From the NCBI RefSeq assembly GCF_012395255.1, contig NZ_JAAZQD010000003.1:310001-374000 (forward strand): a stretch of 64,000 nt of DNA, in the 5' to 3' direction. Below are positions 49,801 to 56,278 of this stretch, one piece after another (within the stretch, counting starts at the first letter, position 1; every line of letters begins with the position of its first letter). The position numbers and the translations under genes were made by a program. Source of the stretch: Oleiagrimonas citrea (GTDB lineage Bacteria > Pseudomonadota > Gammaproteobacteria > Xanthomonadales > Rhodanobacteraceae). The notes beneath the pieces were generated by a model. It saw only the letters and a program-made list of their open reading frames with translations. It searched no databases and was not told the DNA's origin.

Positions 49801-52303
49801 GACCCTGAGCATCGTAGGTGACGGTGCCCACGGCACCATTGGCGTCGAGTGTAGCGACCACGCGGCCGGCGAGATCGTAGAACGTGTGTGTGGTGCGATC
49901 GTCACCCCCAGGGCTCAGGTCACTCTGCAGCGTGGACCAGTCTGGTGCAGCGCGCAGGGCGTCCAATTGTGCGCTGGTCAATGCGGCGGCGTAGCTCGTG
50001 GTGCGGACCCGGTTACCCACGCCATCATGGCCATAGGTGGTGATGTTGCCTTGCGGGTCCACATCGGCCATGTGTTGACCGGCTGCGTCATACAGGCTGA
50101 GTACGATGCGATCGTCTGTCGATGCATTGGGCGCGATGGTGTCGATATCGGCCGGCATCGAGGCGCTCAGTGCGCCATTGTCGAGCCAGGTGGTCGTGTC
50201 TACGCGTGTGGCATAGGAAATGGTTTCGACCACGTGACCATCGGCGTCGCGTACGTGACGCGTGACGGCGCCGGTGGCGTCGACCGTGCCGCTGATCTGG
50301 CCGGCCGCGTCGTAGAAGGTGTAGCTCACTTCACCGCCCGGAGCCTGTACGGCGCGCAGGCGGCCTTCGGCGTCGTACAGATAGTGCGTGGTGCGGGTAG
50401 CTTCACCGCTGACCGATTGGGTCACCGTGACCAGTTCGCCGGCACTGTCGTATATGCGCGTGGTCACCAGACCGTTGGCCTGCGTGACCTGGATCGCGCC
50501 CAGGTCGTCCTGGTACAGATAGTTGGTCGTGGCGCCGGTGGCATCGGTGCTGGCTTGTAACCGGCCCAGCCCGTCATAGCTGTAGGACACCGTATCCAGC
50601 GTGGTGCGGTCGGCGCCACGCTCGGTGATCTGCTGGCACAGCAGCCCGCGCGCATCGTAGACGTAGCCGGTGATCGCGGTGCCGGAACTCTGCACGCCGT
50701 TTCCGCTGGCATCGACTTGGTCCCAGGTCGTCTGCTGAGTCAGCCGCCCGGCGACGTCGTAGCTGTAATCCATCCGCGTGGTGCGGGTCAGGTCCTGGTT
50801 GGCCGCCCAGGTGGTCATCGTCGCCAGATCAGGTGCGGTGACACTGTCCAGGCCGCTGAGATCGTAGGCCGCTGCGGCGAAGCTGCGCGTCATCTTCACC
50901 TGACCGACGCCATTGCCTTCGCCGGTGGCGTAGTACTGGGTTTCCTGCACGTCGCCGTCGGCATCGATCACAAACCGCAGGCGGTCCTGGTCGTCGTAGG
51001 CGTAACGCGTGGTGGCCGGATCGCCGGGCTGACCGTTGCCGGCGGCGTCGGTGCCGTCCGGGTCCGGGGTGCGGTAGACGGTCTGGGTCAGCAGCTGATC
51101 GTCGGCGTTGTAGGTGCGGGTGACGGTGTTGCCGTCGGCATCGCGCTCGAGCACGCGGTTGCCGTGCGCGTCGTAGCCGTAGATGGTGGTGTGGCCCAGG
51201 GCATCGGTGATTGAGGCCACGCGCCCATCGGTGGTGTAGGTGTAGCTGGTGACCTGGCGCTGACCGTTGACTGCCGGCGTAGTCACCGAGGTCAGGTTGC
51301 CGTCGGCGTCGTAGGCGTAGGTCCATGCCTGGCCGCTGGCATCGGTGACGTCGGTGGTGCGCGCGGTCAGGTCGTAGCTGAAGCTCAGGGTCTGCGCATC
51401 GGCGCCGCTGCCGGTGGTCACGGTGGCGATGCGGTAGGCGCCCTGAGTGTCCTGGGCGTAGGTGTAGCTGACGGTCACGCCATCGCTGCGGGTCAGCGAG
51501 GCCACGCGCAGACTGTCGCCATCGTAGGTGTAGGTGGTGGTGAATGCGCTGCTGTCGCCGGTGTCGTCCGGCGTCAGATCCGTCGTCACCGAGGTCAGGC
51601 GGTTCAGGCTGTCGTAGCCGTAGGTGACGCGGCTGCGCGTCACGGCCGTGCCGCCGCCGGGCGGGATTTCCAGCGTCGACAGGGTCTGCACGCGACCCTG
51701 GGCATCGTAGCCCAGCTCCAGCGCCTCGCCGTCGCTGCCGGTGATCGCGGTCAGCTGGCTGCCGTTGTAGCTGAGCGTGTAGCTGGCACCGGTCGTGAGA
51801 TCGGTCAGGGCGGTCAGCGTGCCCGTGGAGTCATAGGTTTCCTGTTTGAGGGTGCCGCCAGCGGTGTAGGTCCAGTTGGTGCTGTCCCAGGCCAGGGTGT
51901 CCTCGGCGCCGGTGTCGTCGGTGCCCACGTACAGGCCGCGCGTGGCGTCGTAGGTGAAGACTTCTTCCTCGCCGTCGCCACCGTCGCGCGTGACCGTGCT
52001 GCCGGCCGTGTTCACCGTGCCGGTGACGTTGCCGACGCGACGCTCCAGACCGAGCATCCAGGCGGCCGATCCGAGGTCGCCGGTGGTGCCGAGGCTGTTG
52101 TAGGTGCGCGTGAGGCTGGCGGCCAGGCCCTGCATGACCAGGCTTTCATCCTGATTCTGCAGGATCAGGTTGCCGGTTGCGACGTTGACGTAGCCGCGCC
52201 CGCCGTTGGTGCCGGCCATGGCATTTCCGCCGGCTGCCTGGCCCCATTGTGACAGCGAGGTGCCCAGCAGGCCCAGACCATTCCCTGAAACGACGGCAAC
52301 CAT
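37868..52303 (-). CDS. Giant YD-repeat (Rhs-like) protein with Ig-like block, LysM and C-terminal toxin tip
   Basis: An intact 4,811-residue reading frame. Order: uncharged N-terminus (MVAVVSGNGLGLLGTSLS), then NVATGNLILQNQDE; YD repeats to about residue 2,890 (YDAxGRxxxxTDA pattern); about eight He_PIG/cadherin-like Ig domains (2,900-3,610); a Gly-Gly-Thr-Ser linker (3,638-3,657); a second YD block; LysM (about 4,033-4,083, GDSLQSIAQAEYGNTSLWYV); a hydrophobic segment (about 4,118-4,145); Gly/Ala-rich region; and a C-terminal domain from about 4,708 with GHAFDKHV, VYYLDESTQTIVIRG and GEATAFRPEYG, resembling BECR-fold contact-dependent RNases. No PAAR, VgrG, signal peptide or DPxGL aspartyl-protease motif is seen. 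GGGG lies 7 bp upstream of the ATG. Sigma-28 promoter at 52375-52401. Function as a secreted antibacterial toxin is inferred. Confidence 0.9.
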   Translation of the reverse strand: MVAVVSGNGLGLLGTSLSQWGQAAGGNAMAGTNGGRGYVNVATGNLILQNQDESLVMQGLAASLTRTYNSLGTTGDLGSAAWMLGLERRVGNVTGTVNTAGSTVTRDGGDGEEEVFTYDATRGLYVGTDDTGAEDTLAWDSTNWTYTAGGTLKQETYDSTGTLTALTDLTTGASYTLSYNGSQLTAITGSDGEALELGYDAQGRVQTLSTLEIPPGGGTAVTRSRVTYGYDSLNRLTSVTTDLTPDDTGDSSAFTTTYTYDGDSLRVASLTRSDGVTVSYTYAQDTQGAYRIATVTTGSGADAQTLSFSYDLTARTTDVTDASGQAWTYAYDADGNLTSVTTPAVNGQRQVTSYTYTTDGRVASITDALGHTTIYGYDAHGNRVLERDADGNTVTRTYNADDQLLTQTVYRTPDPDGTDAAGNGQPGDPATTRYAYDDQDRLRFVIDADGDVQETQYYATGEGNGVGQVKMTRSFAAAAYDLSGLDSVTAPDLATMTTWAANQDLTRTTRMDYSYDVAGRLTQQTTWDQVDASGNGVQSSGTAITGYVYDARGLLCQQITERGADRTTLDTVSYSYDGLGRLQASTDATGATTNYLYQDDLGAIQVTQANGLVTTRIYDSAGELVTVTQSVSGEATRTTHYLYDAEGRLRAVQAPGGEVSYTFYDAAGQISGTVDATGAVTRHVRDADGHVVETISYATRVDTTTWLDNGALSASMPADIDTIAPNASTDDRIVLSLYDAAGQHMADVDPQGNITTYGHDGVGNRVRTTSYAAALTSAQLDALRAAPDWSTLQSDLSPGGDDRTTHTFYDLAGRVVATLDANGAVGTVTYDAQGHVVRTTSYAVPLDANQLSALGDTPTLSALLGDVSNTASDQITRNYYDTRGQRVAQVDAAGDLTVWERDETLHNRTSTRYKQALSAAQLSALTGQETTADLLNLVNGSASQQQLDSYDADGRLTDHTDADGTLTHYDYNAAGQMHVVTVTPPNSGQVHTTTLDHDAFGDVLTRTDAADITTTYTYNADGEKTSATDADGNTTWYYYDADGRLTYTVRGLAVNGTANQRGEVIHVTYNAFGQATGTTRYAALLDLSTDPVDTTTTLSTLDTRALAIADASHDAATTTTYTLDGQVASTTDARGYLTAYTYDAFGEVTQVQQQRSEPGQALSASNSTTTTYTYDAMGQRVAEVDDAGGLDRAKSWTYDAFGNVTSMTDGRGTVTTYTYDQLGRQISTTQTVDGQLRQTQASYDAFGRVVSQTDARGQITQYAYDLTTHTVTVTTPEGVTTSTHKDAYGDVLSVTDNAGDQTTYTYDGDGRVLTRTDALGHTLQYSYDAVGNLQQTTDATGHVVAYTYDADGHVLTRTVDPNGLDEVTTYTYDGVGRTLSVTDPNNVLTTYSYDADGHLVSQVVDADNGDGQSHLQLTTTYTWDGAGHQLSVTEGAGTAAARTTQYVYDDLGRRIQTIVDPGNLSLTTSYVYDADDNLVATTDADGHTTRRVYNEANQLEYSIDPTGALVQRSYDVDGRLISERAYATQLTASQLSALGTAPSVAAVAADATADSDDRLTYKVYDDNGRLRYTVDGQQGWVTEYRYDANGQVGETLAYANALSIDSTLQQSLASGQAYSSMAGALSTAGNTDATAEASLTLYDAAGEARFSVRQVEVNGQLVGVVSEQQYDAAGRVVASLKYGTTLTLDPNQSLADQLSTSGVAQQLQSASSQRTRYVYDQAGQLRYTINAANDVVEQRYDADGQVTDTLTYLHAIAEPASLSEADVGTAVAAANDAGSTRVSSTDYDNAGRIHTTSDALGVNATYVYDATGLKTASTDRDGHTWTYVYDTAGRQIQQISPPVDVTVYTSGNATSTSHESLTTVLTYDGNGNVTSRTDAYGTAQARTIRYAYDAAGHQVQTTYPDAGYVDTAGTFHATSGTGSTTATVTYNAFGEATVNKDANGHYEYKVYDTDGQLTYDIDGNGYVTAYAYDAFGNTTQVTRYATALDKGAIGGWTEGQTLTDSLMQGHPPVDASKDRHVTTTYDQLNRKTQVQLDAIDYSFATGPHFLTASHAQPTTTYTYDAYGNLTKTAVLIQDAYGSPGDANYAEPVWATTYNYYNALDQKTLSVDPMGYVTAWAYNAAGQVSTTTEYARAISTSGISTATAPGLPGAGDAQIGYDRTTTTTYDLLGRKHVQTQTGHYAYVNGAVGNGSDSLVTTFEYNGESRVTSMTVGDGITARVTSTIYDGLGRVIQVTEPTRKVLVSDWQTQLKNNSSLNLSSASLYTNVAPVTTVQYDALGNAVTTARTDGTTTETTHDHYDNLGRQVIEVDATGVSRYSAYDAIGNRTKSWYTLTENAATGTGTTSITVTTTSTYDADNQRTGTVTHRSNQAANQNDSAEYVHYNAFGEVTAKGDVVPNADGSNLEAQYTYDHAGYLVIGIDAKTGASRSYTRALDGAQLSEAWWVDSQHHSVWNTWKLDLDGRRIEEIHPNTNASTGESSSHVTHTYDRWGNVLTTVNDYESGIATTTYSYDSQNHLIKEVEPNVLVVSAGGVRTKENPVKQWYYDVNGRLMRVTDENGHSTNYVYDAAGQQTRVTDATNATTYTAYDGLGRALAVQTPSVQTVTGQGSVVHITYKTYNKVDQVTAEGDFINDTGDSSKRIQQARQTYTLDQDGNRRQVTVKVSDTLSTTSYYTYDSQGRVLKSQTPIQRTNGVAETYTYDVNGNKLSETNANNETMSWTYDYFGRVQTHTDLSGATYNYTYNDYTGLLTSVSSSWTPGQSGDPGYLTSVNDASGGSTIQYSYYADGQLKQVTKTTSAQTSTTSYQYDSSGNQTASITQTADAAGQTLHNATFTEYDSHNRISVVTNENPDSGTGLMREVYNYDAVGNRRAVFVQSAYPSGDTAVSTATGDPTGSSIGTQTVQPGSNLSVSLNDHFTDPLGFGLTYAVTQQNGSPLPSWIHFNAANGTLTGTASSDGSWTIKVVATDVNGNSSSAITFTVTVPKVAPTFGESLSPPTGKIGTALSFSSSTASDANGASITYSAQYYDSGNGQWKALSDGLGWLSFNTSTRTFSGTPPVGSLGDHQVRVVATASNGAVGYNTATLTVAATPPQYHSGTVSNQTGFNGRPFSYTIPSNAFTESDGTTLTYSASNLPTWMSFNASTRTFSGTVPSDAVGNTYTPTITATNPQGQSASASFSLTIQQYIQPPPVYNGTYTTQTGEIGGSSISIPASGAFTEPDGGPLTYTAEVYVPEHTDTHFNPKLEDYVTSDTPAAWVDISRVGLSINATNGTISGVPTTLNYGTTEIPGEYTTRDTSYALKVIATNGQGGTASAQFNLDNTVAPPSVINAIANPSAKNPGSGSITIVQSNTFSDPYGAGLTYSGSGLPSGVTWSGSSLSIGTVKSGTYTIKVIATDALGHTGSATFSLTINNVAPTWSGSVTNKTFQQAKTISSFHIPSATDANGDSLSYSVSNLPSGLSFNASTRTISGTPTSTGTRTVTYKANDGHGSTISGTFSITVTAAAPPVYNGGIPSTVTFGTDSYTYTIPSGTFSSPEGYSLTYSSNASGWLSFNASTRTFTATLDIIQQDETVTVTATDSLGHSVSATFAAHANALRNPKLFPYATTASSPQGSGQSAGGGGVSTQLIRIPPDTSDGGGGGTSGGTSGGTSGGTSGGTTTTANIQSYWFTYDADNRVVISDGKLSNGQILIKREAESYKLAYDAAGNAITRTTLSTDTDTLGDTLIQQSYYDLRNELVRADYAIDQTTGGAATGLEETRTYDIAGHQLAVVHYFKLGTLIDPGFQYYAKYDPDGYPGPIDVGGDVSTATVDHYDHDGRLYQEQNFGHPAGWDGSSSTGAPTDPLPAVDQTTWNSADGNGGSFSLIDETTYRDASGNSGYDKAGNVTAYEYYVTDISNGGLDQRTSRYTVSYIKKDTYLEKKTDGTSTNSNYLPATDTSYYDDFGERVALTDTIHLSDGSSQTSARVFAYDANGQILRRRDDSQVGTTFADSGGASRNHYTYVQGKQVGAIDEAGNIDVLDGLTAFSNTNAGTSGYVVELGDSLQSIAQAEYGNTSLWYVIAQANALSSNDDLVAGQNLVIPEITTHSNDASTFRPYNAQRIEGSTTPSLPHVPPPPPSHHCSTLATIIVIAVIVVVSIYTAGLAAEAFSSVAAGTGATAGAAVGAAGASTAAAASSTWALGASVLAGTSSLGIGATVGAAFVGGVAGNIAGQVAGDATGVHQGFSWKEALSGGVTSAVTAGIGFGLAHSDTFGDVAHANALAGKYEFKPAGNYVFGAGGYAAGVAGNYVAHQPTQFSWAGLISSSISSGVVAQVGLKNKLQQHIGDGSHDFTANVLGGYASGGLQHELTSALGDHRVESWNSIGEDAFGNALGNAAISESIKLGQRSDQLARMREAAYGGPLLSYVDTSQAGAGQEGSLLPKEPSPATATELSAINVTATALDVPPASPTSVSIDPTVERMLDQSFVIRKNPYSYQPALLDTHLLGEQCTLGSLDVLNRPRQEVRGTPLTNGMVMYDDLNKAIAEDSQPVNLVMAPQNYLLDEIAKHVLVGYGDLAADWYTSSNYGGIEQGVNPVTGDVKMGNEIYDGRLNSAAVAITTVMSGGSESLLEDAALSGRSLFSEWPTSFNLTLGRESALLSEDAVSLSLSSSRSALSSEVSSLQLYNQPENWWLEVPDTAGAGPLTSGGQANAATGSQLNSRLIGDEVASGHAFDKHVVQGGEFADLGISTRQQYANFVEDIVGNPATQTRYASDGTVYYLDESTQTIVIRGQRGEATAFRPEYGVGWDNYLNTQVPRNVNVPAFDPVQNGRY
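41333..41392. repeat. 12-bp tandem repeat inside the giant gene
   Basis: About five 12-bp units, best copy GCCGCCGGATGT (plus strand), with drift in the later units. On the coding strand they encode repeated Gly-Gly-Thr-Ser, a flexible linker between the Ig-like block and the second YD block. Copy number is a likely site of slippage. Confidence 0.85.
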
Positions 52304-52374
52304 GTTGTTCCCCTTTCTTATGTGTAAGACATGTACGAGTAGGCTGCAGCGTCCTGTTCTGCAGCGTTCAGGTC

Positions 52375-52401
52375 TTATCGGGGGAAGGAGAAAAAAGTTT
52401 A
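52375..52401 (-). promoter_or_regulatory. Sigma-28 (FliA) promoter of the giant YD-repeat gene
   Basis: On the minus strand: -35 TAAACTTT (52401-52394), an 11-bp spacer, -10 CCCGATAA (52382-52375). The FliA consensus is TAAAGTTT-N11-GCCGATAA, so each element matches 7 of 8 and spacing is exact. The start point would fall near 52368, giving a leader of about 65 nt to the ATG at 52303. Confidence 0.85.
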
Positions 52402-52475
52402 GGGGGCGAGGTGGTTGTTGCGTTCGCTACGCGTTCGGGGCGTGGCGTGCCAGTGTGGTGTCCATGGCGAGTCGG

Positions 52476-53462
52476 TCACGCATTCACCAGCACGGCGGCA
52501 CCATGAAAGCGGCCGTGACGGAGGTCATCGAGTGCGCGGTTGGCTTCGGTCATCGGATAGCGGGTGACGTGCGTGCGGATTTCGGCTTCGGCGGCCATGG
52601 CCAGGAATTCCACGCCATCTTCGCGCGTGAGGTTGGCGACGGAGACCAGTTCGCGCTCTTCCCACAGCAGGTCGTAGGAAAACGCCGGAATCTCGCTCAT
52701 GTGGATGCCGGCGCAGACCACGCGTCCGCCCTTGTGCACGGCCTTCAGGGCGGCAGGAATCAGGGCGCCGATCGGCGCGTAGATCAACGCCGCATCGAGC
52801 GGCTCGGGCGGCGTTTCGTCCGAGCCGCCGGCCCAGACCGCACCCAGGCGATTGGCGAATGCCTGCGTGTCCGTATCGCCTGGACGGGTGAACGCGAAGA
52901 CCGAACGGCCTTGCCAGACCGCCACCTGGGCGATGATGTGTGCTGCGGCGCCGAAACCGTACAGTCCGATGCGGCGCGCGTCGCCGGCGATCTTCAGCGA
53001 ACGCCAGCCGATCAATCCTGCGCATAGCAGCGGTGCCTGCGCGGCGGCGTCGCCGTGCTCGCACATGGGCAGAGCGAAGCGCGCGTCGGCAAGGACATGC
53101 GTGGCGAAGCCGCCGTTCCGGGTATACCCGGTGAACTGCGGGTGGTCGCAGAGGTTCTCGCGTCCAGACCGGCAATAGGGACACGCGCCGCAGGTGTGGC
53201 CGAGCCACGGCACGCCGACACGGTCGCCCGGCGCGAGCGCTTCGACGTTCGCACCCACGGCCTCGACGCGACCGACGATCTCGTGGCCGGGAACGATCGG
53301 CAGGCGTGGGTTCGGCAGTTCGCCGTCCACGACATGCAGATCGGTGCGGCATACGCCGCAGGCGTGGATGCGAACGCGGACTTCGTCCGGGCCGGGATCG
53401 GGCGTGGGTTGCTCGGTCCAGGTCAGCGGTTCGCCGATACGGTGCAGGATCATGGCGTGCAT
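52476..53462 (-). CDS. Zinc-dependent alcohol dehydrogenase (MDR family)
   Basis: A 328-residue medium-chain dehydrogenase. Catalytic zinc: [14 protein letters not shown] (Cys) and [13 protein letters not shown] (His-Glu). Structural zinc: four cysteines in [20 protein letters not shown]. The Rossmann fold starts at [20 protein letters not shown]. It resembles AdhP-type primary-alcohol dehydrogenases. ATG 53462 has an excellent GGAGGTGAT site; the longer frame is not used. Divergent from the phosphorylase operon. Substrate unknown. Confidence 0.9.
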   Translation of the reverse strand: MHAMILHRIGEPLTWTEQPTPDPGPDEVRVRIHACGVCRTDLHVVDGELPNPRLPIVPGHEIVGRVEAVGANVEALAPGDRVGVPWLGHTCGACPYCRSGRENLCDHPQFTGYTRNGGFATHVLADARFALPMCEHGDAAAQAPLLCAGLIGWRSLKIAGDARRIGLYGFGAAAHIIAQVAVWQGRSVFAFTRPGDTDTQAFANRLGAVWAGGSDETPPEPLDAALIYAPIGALIPAALKAVHKGGRVVCAGIHMSEIPAFSYDLLWEERELVSVANLTREDGVEFLAMAAEAEIRTHVTRYPMTEANRALDDLRHGRFHGAAVLVNA

Positions 53463-53846
53463 GGGTATCACCTCCGCGTCATGCCGTTGTCGATACCGAC
53501 ATGCGCTTCGTCCCGTGCGTCCTTGTTGTGAGCAAAAGCCACGGACAAGCTGGGCATGGCGTCGGTCCGTCACGGGGTCAGGATATCGCCACAGCGGGTT
53601 CGCGCCATAGGGGCCCGAGCCATGCGTATCGGCGATATGCTTGCTGCGCACTCGTCGATATCCCCGTGAACGCTCTAGAATCGATTCTCATTGTGCAGAC
53701 CTCGAGGTGAAGGCCGCCATGCAAGCCGAAATTTCGATGCCAGGAAACGCGGAGCGTGTGCATGCTCACGCGTCGGACAGGCGGACGTGCGGTTTCTCCG
53801 TTTCGTGCGGGGGCGGTGCATGAGTGCGACCGGGGAGGCTTCGGAC
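53463..53846. other. Gene-free divergent region
   Basis: This 384-bp region separates the alcohol dehydrogenase and phosphorylase genes. I see no convincing gene. A perfect palindrome AGAATCGATTCT lies at 53677-53688 and could be an operator, but I cannot name its regulator. No FNR-like box was found here, unlike at 13602 and 57718. Confidence 0.5.
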
Positions 53847-55370
53847 ATGTCTCGCGAGAAGGGCGTCTCGCCGGGTCTGAAGGCACGCCGTCTCGGCATC
53901 GATACGCATCATGAGCCGGTGGTGGTGTTGCGCGCCGACGCGCCGGTGTGTCGAGCCGAGGGCTTCGAGGCCCACGCCCGCATCGAGGTCGTGGGACGAC
54001 ACGGGAGCATCATCGCCACACTGAATGTGCTGACGACTGGTGAACTGCTCGCCGTCGATGAAGTGGGACTGTCCGAGTCGGCCTGGTTGCGGTTGAAGCC
54101 GGAGGCGGGCGAGTGCCTGCGCTTCCGTCACCCCGCACCGACCGAGGCCATGAGCCACATTCGCGCCAAGATCGATGGCGGCGAACTCAGCGAGCGGCAG
54201 TGCGACGCGATTGTCCGCGATGTCGTGGCTGGCCGCCTGAGCAACGTGGAAATCGCCGCGTTCCTGGTCGCGTGTGCGGATGGTCGCATGCATGCGCGCG
54301 AGGTCACCGGTCTGACCCGCGCCATGGTGAACACGGGCAATCGGTTGTCCTGGCCACAGCAGCAGGTCGTCGACAAGCACTGCATCGGCGGACTGCCGGG
54401 CAATCGCACCACGCCGATCGTGGTGCCCGTGGCGACTGCGCTGGGTCTGGTGATGCCCAAGACCAGCTCGCGCGCGATCACGTCGCCGGCCGGCACGGCC
54501 GATACGCTGGAGACACTGACCCGTGTCGATCTGAGTCTGGAGGACATCCGTCGCGTGGTCGAAGCCGAAGGCGGCTGCATGGTCTGGGGCGGGGCCGTGT
54601 CGCTCAGTCCGGCGGACGACTTGCTGATCCGGGTCGAACGCATGCTTGATCTGGACAGCGAGGGACAGCTGGTGGCGTCGGTGCTGTCGAAGAAGGCGGC
54701 GGCCGGTTCCACGCACGTGCTCATCGACATTCCGGTCGGGCCCACTGCAAAGGTTCGCAGCCAGGCGGAGGCGGAATCGCTGCTCGCGTCGCTGCAGGCC
54801 ACGGCCACAGACATCGGCCTGACGCTGCGCGGCCTGCTCAGCGACGGAAGCCAGCCGATCGGACGCGGCATCGGTCCGGCGCTTGAGGCCCATGATGTGC
54901 TCGCAGTGCTTGAAAACCGTCCCGACGCGCCTGCCGACTTGCGTCGCAAGGCTCTGGAAGTGGCCGCCGGGGTGATCGAGCTGGGCGGGCTGGCGCAGGG
55001 CGCGGATGCGCTGGCGATGGCGGAGCGGACCTTGTCCGATGGTCTTGCCTGGCGCAAGTTCCAGGCGATCTGTGAGGCGCAGGGCGGTCTGCGTGAACCC
55101 GGGCGTGCGCCGTTCACGCGCGTGATTCCGGCGTTGCATGCCGGCACGGTTTCGCGCATCGACAATCGCCTGCTGGCGCAGGTGGCCCGATTGGCCGGCG
55201 CGCCTCAGGCCGGCACCGCCGGGGTCTATCTGGAGGCACATGTGGGCGTCGCGGTGGAACGCGGGCAGCCGCTGTTCACGGTGCATGCGGAGTCGCGTGG
55301 CGAACTCGAATACGCCATGGATTTCGTCGACCGTCATCCATCCATCGTGCATGTCGAGGTGCGCGCATGA
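53847..55370 (+). CDS. Thymidine/AMP phosphorylase family protein
   Basis: A 507-residue nucleoside/nucleotide phosphorylase. Core motifs: VVDKHCIGGLPGNRTTPIVV, PKTSSRAITSPAGTADTLET and GGCMVWGGAVSLSPADDLLI. The extra N-terminal domain of about 90 residues is typical of the long AMP-phosphorylase-like branch, which releases base from AMP to give ribose 1,5-bisphosphate, as opposed to short DeoA. ATG 53847 has GGGGAGG 8 bp upstream; ATG 53820 is possible. It overlaps the next gene by 4 bp. The neighbouring PRPP-synthetase-like gene suggests pentose-phosphate recycling from nucleotides; the exact reaction is unproven. Confidence 0.88.
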   Translation: MSREKGVSPGLKARRLGIDTHHEPVVVLRADAPVCRAEGFEAHARIEVVGRHGSIIATLNVLTTGELLAVDEVGLSESAWLRLKPEAGECLRFRHPAPTEAMSHIRAKIDGGELSERQCDAIVRDVVAGRLSNVEIAAFLVACADGRMHAREVTGLTRAMVNTGNRLSWPQQQVVDKHCIGGLPGNRTTPIVVPVATALGLVMPKTSSRAITSPAGTADTLETLTRVDLSLEDIRRVVEAEGGCMVWGGAVSLSPADDLLIRVERMLDLDSEGQLVASVLSKKAAAGSTHVLIDIPVGPTAKVRSQAEAESLLASLQATATDIGLTLRGLLSDGSQPIGRGIGPALEAHDVLAVLENRPDAPADLRRKALEVAAGVIELGGLAQGADALAMAERTLSDGLAWRKFQAICEAQGGLREPGRAPFTRVIPALHAGTVSRIDNRLLAQVARLAGAPQAGTAGVYLEAHVGVAVERGQPLFTVHAESRGELEYAMDFVDRHPSIVHVEVRA

Positions 55371-56278
55371 TCGTGTTTCACGCCATGCCCGGAAACGGGA
55401 CCATGGCCGCGCATCTGGCGAGGGAGTTCGGCGGCGAGGCGCGGATCGCCGATGTCGACGTGCATGCGTTCCCTGATGGCGAGAGCCTGGTTCGCGTGGA
55501 ACCGCCTGACGCGGAGACCGACGCGGTGCTGGTCTGCACGCTGGATCATCCCGACACGGTCACTGTGCCCTTGCTGATGGCTGCCGCGACGCTGCGTGAA
55601 CTCGGCGCGCGGCGCGTTGTGCTGGTCGCGCCGTATCTGGCCTACATGCGTCAGGACAAGCGTTTCGCGCCGGGGCAGGCGGTTTCGGCGCGCATCTACG
55701 CGGCCTGGCTGTCGACACATTTCGACGACCTGGTGACGGTCGACCCGCATCTGCACAGGATTGCGCGATTGGACGAGGTCTACACGTTGCGCAGCCGCGT
55801 GGTGCATGCCGCGCCGGTGCTGGCCGCATGGATCCGGGAACAGATCGACGATCCCTGGATCGTGGGACCGGACGGCGAGAGCGCGCAATGGGCCCGGGAT
55901 GTCGCCGCCCGCATCGGTGCGCCGGTGACGGTGCTGGAGAAGACCCGCTTCGGCGATACCGATGTGGCCGTCACTGCGCCGGAAGCGCACGCGCATCGGC
56001 ATCGCACCCCGGTTCTGCTGGACGACATCATTTCCAGCGGACGCACGCTCGCAGCCGTGGTCGAGCATCTGCACGCCCAAGGCATGCGCGATGCCGTGTG
56101 CGTCGCGGTGCACGGTCTGATGGCCGGTGACGCGCGCGAGTTGCTGCGGAAAGCGGGCGTCGCGCGCGTGGTGTGCACCAACACAGTCGGCGATGCGCGT
56201 GATGCCATCGACGTCAGTGCCGCGATTGCCGACGGCCTGCGCGACCTGCTGTTCAACATGGAGGAGGGCAACACATGA
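55367..56278 (+). CDS. Ribose-phosphate pyrophosphokinase family protein
   Basis: A 303-residue PRPP-synthetase-like protein. Seen: FPDGESLVRVE, YLAYMRQDKRFAPGQAVSAR (ATP loop), DDLVTVDPHLHRI (metal-binding region) and the ribose-5-phosphate loop VLLDDIISSGRTLAAVVEHL. It is a divergent Prs paralogue, so a housekeeping Prs probably exists elsewhere. Overlaps both neighbours (ATGA), indicating translational coupling with the phosphorylase and beta-CASP genes. Confidence 0.87.
   Translation: MIVFHAMPGNGTMAAHLAREFGGEARIADVDVHAFPDGESLVRVEPPDAETDAVLVCTLDHPDTVTVPLLMAAATLRELGARRVVLVAPYLAYMRQDKRFAPGQAVSARIYAAWLSTHFDDLVTVDPHLHRIARLDEVYTLRSRVVHAAPVLAAWIREQIDDPWIVGPDGESAQWARDVAARIGAPVTVLEKTRFGDTDVAVTAPEAHAHRHRTPVLLDDIISSGRTLAAVVEHLHAQGMRDAVCVAVHGLMAGDARELLRKAGVARVVCTNTVGDARDAIDVSAAIADGLRDLLFNMEEGNT

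Noticed and set aside
37868-52303. Possible CRISPR-like periodicity in the YD region
   Set aside because: Repeats are coding, irregular in spacing and diverged at codon level; no conserved direct repeat with unique spacers.
53719-53823. 35-codon frame before the phosphorylase with a GAGGTGAAGG-like site
   Set aside because: Could be a leader peptide, but there is no attenuator-like structure or codon pattern to support it.
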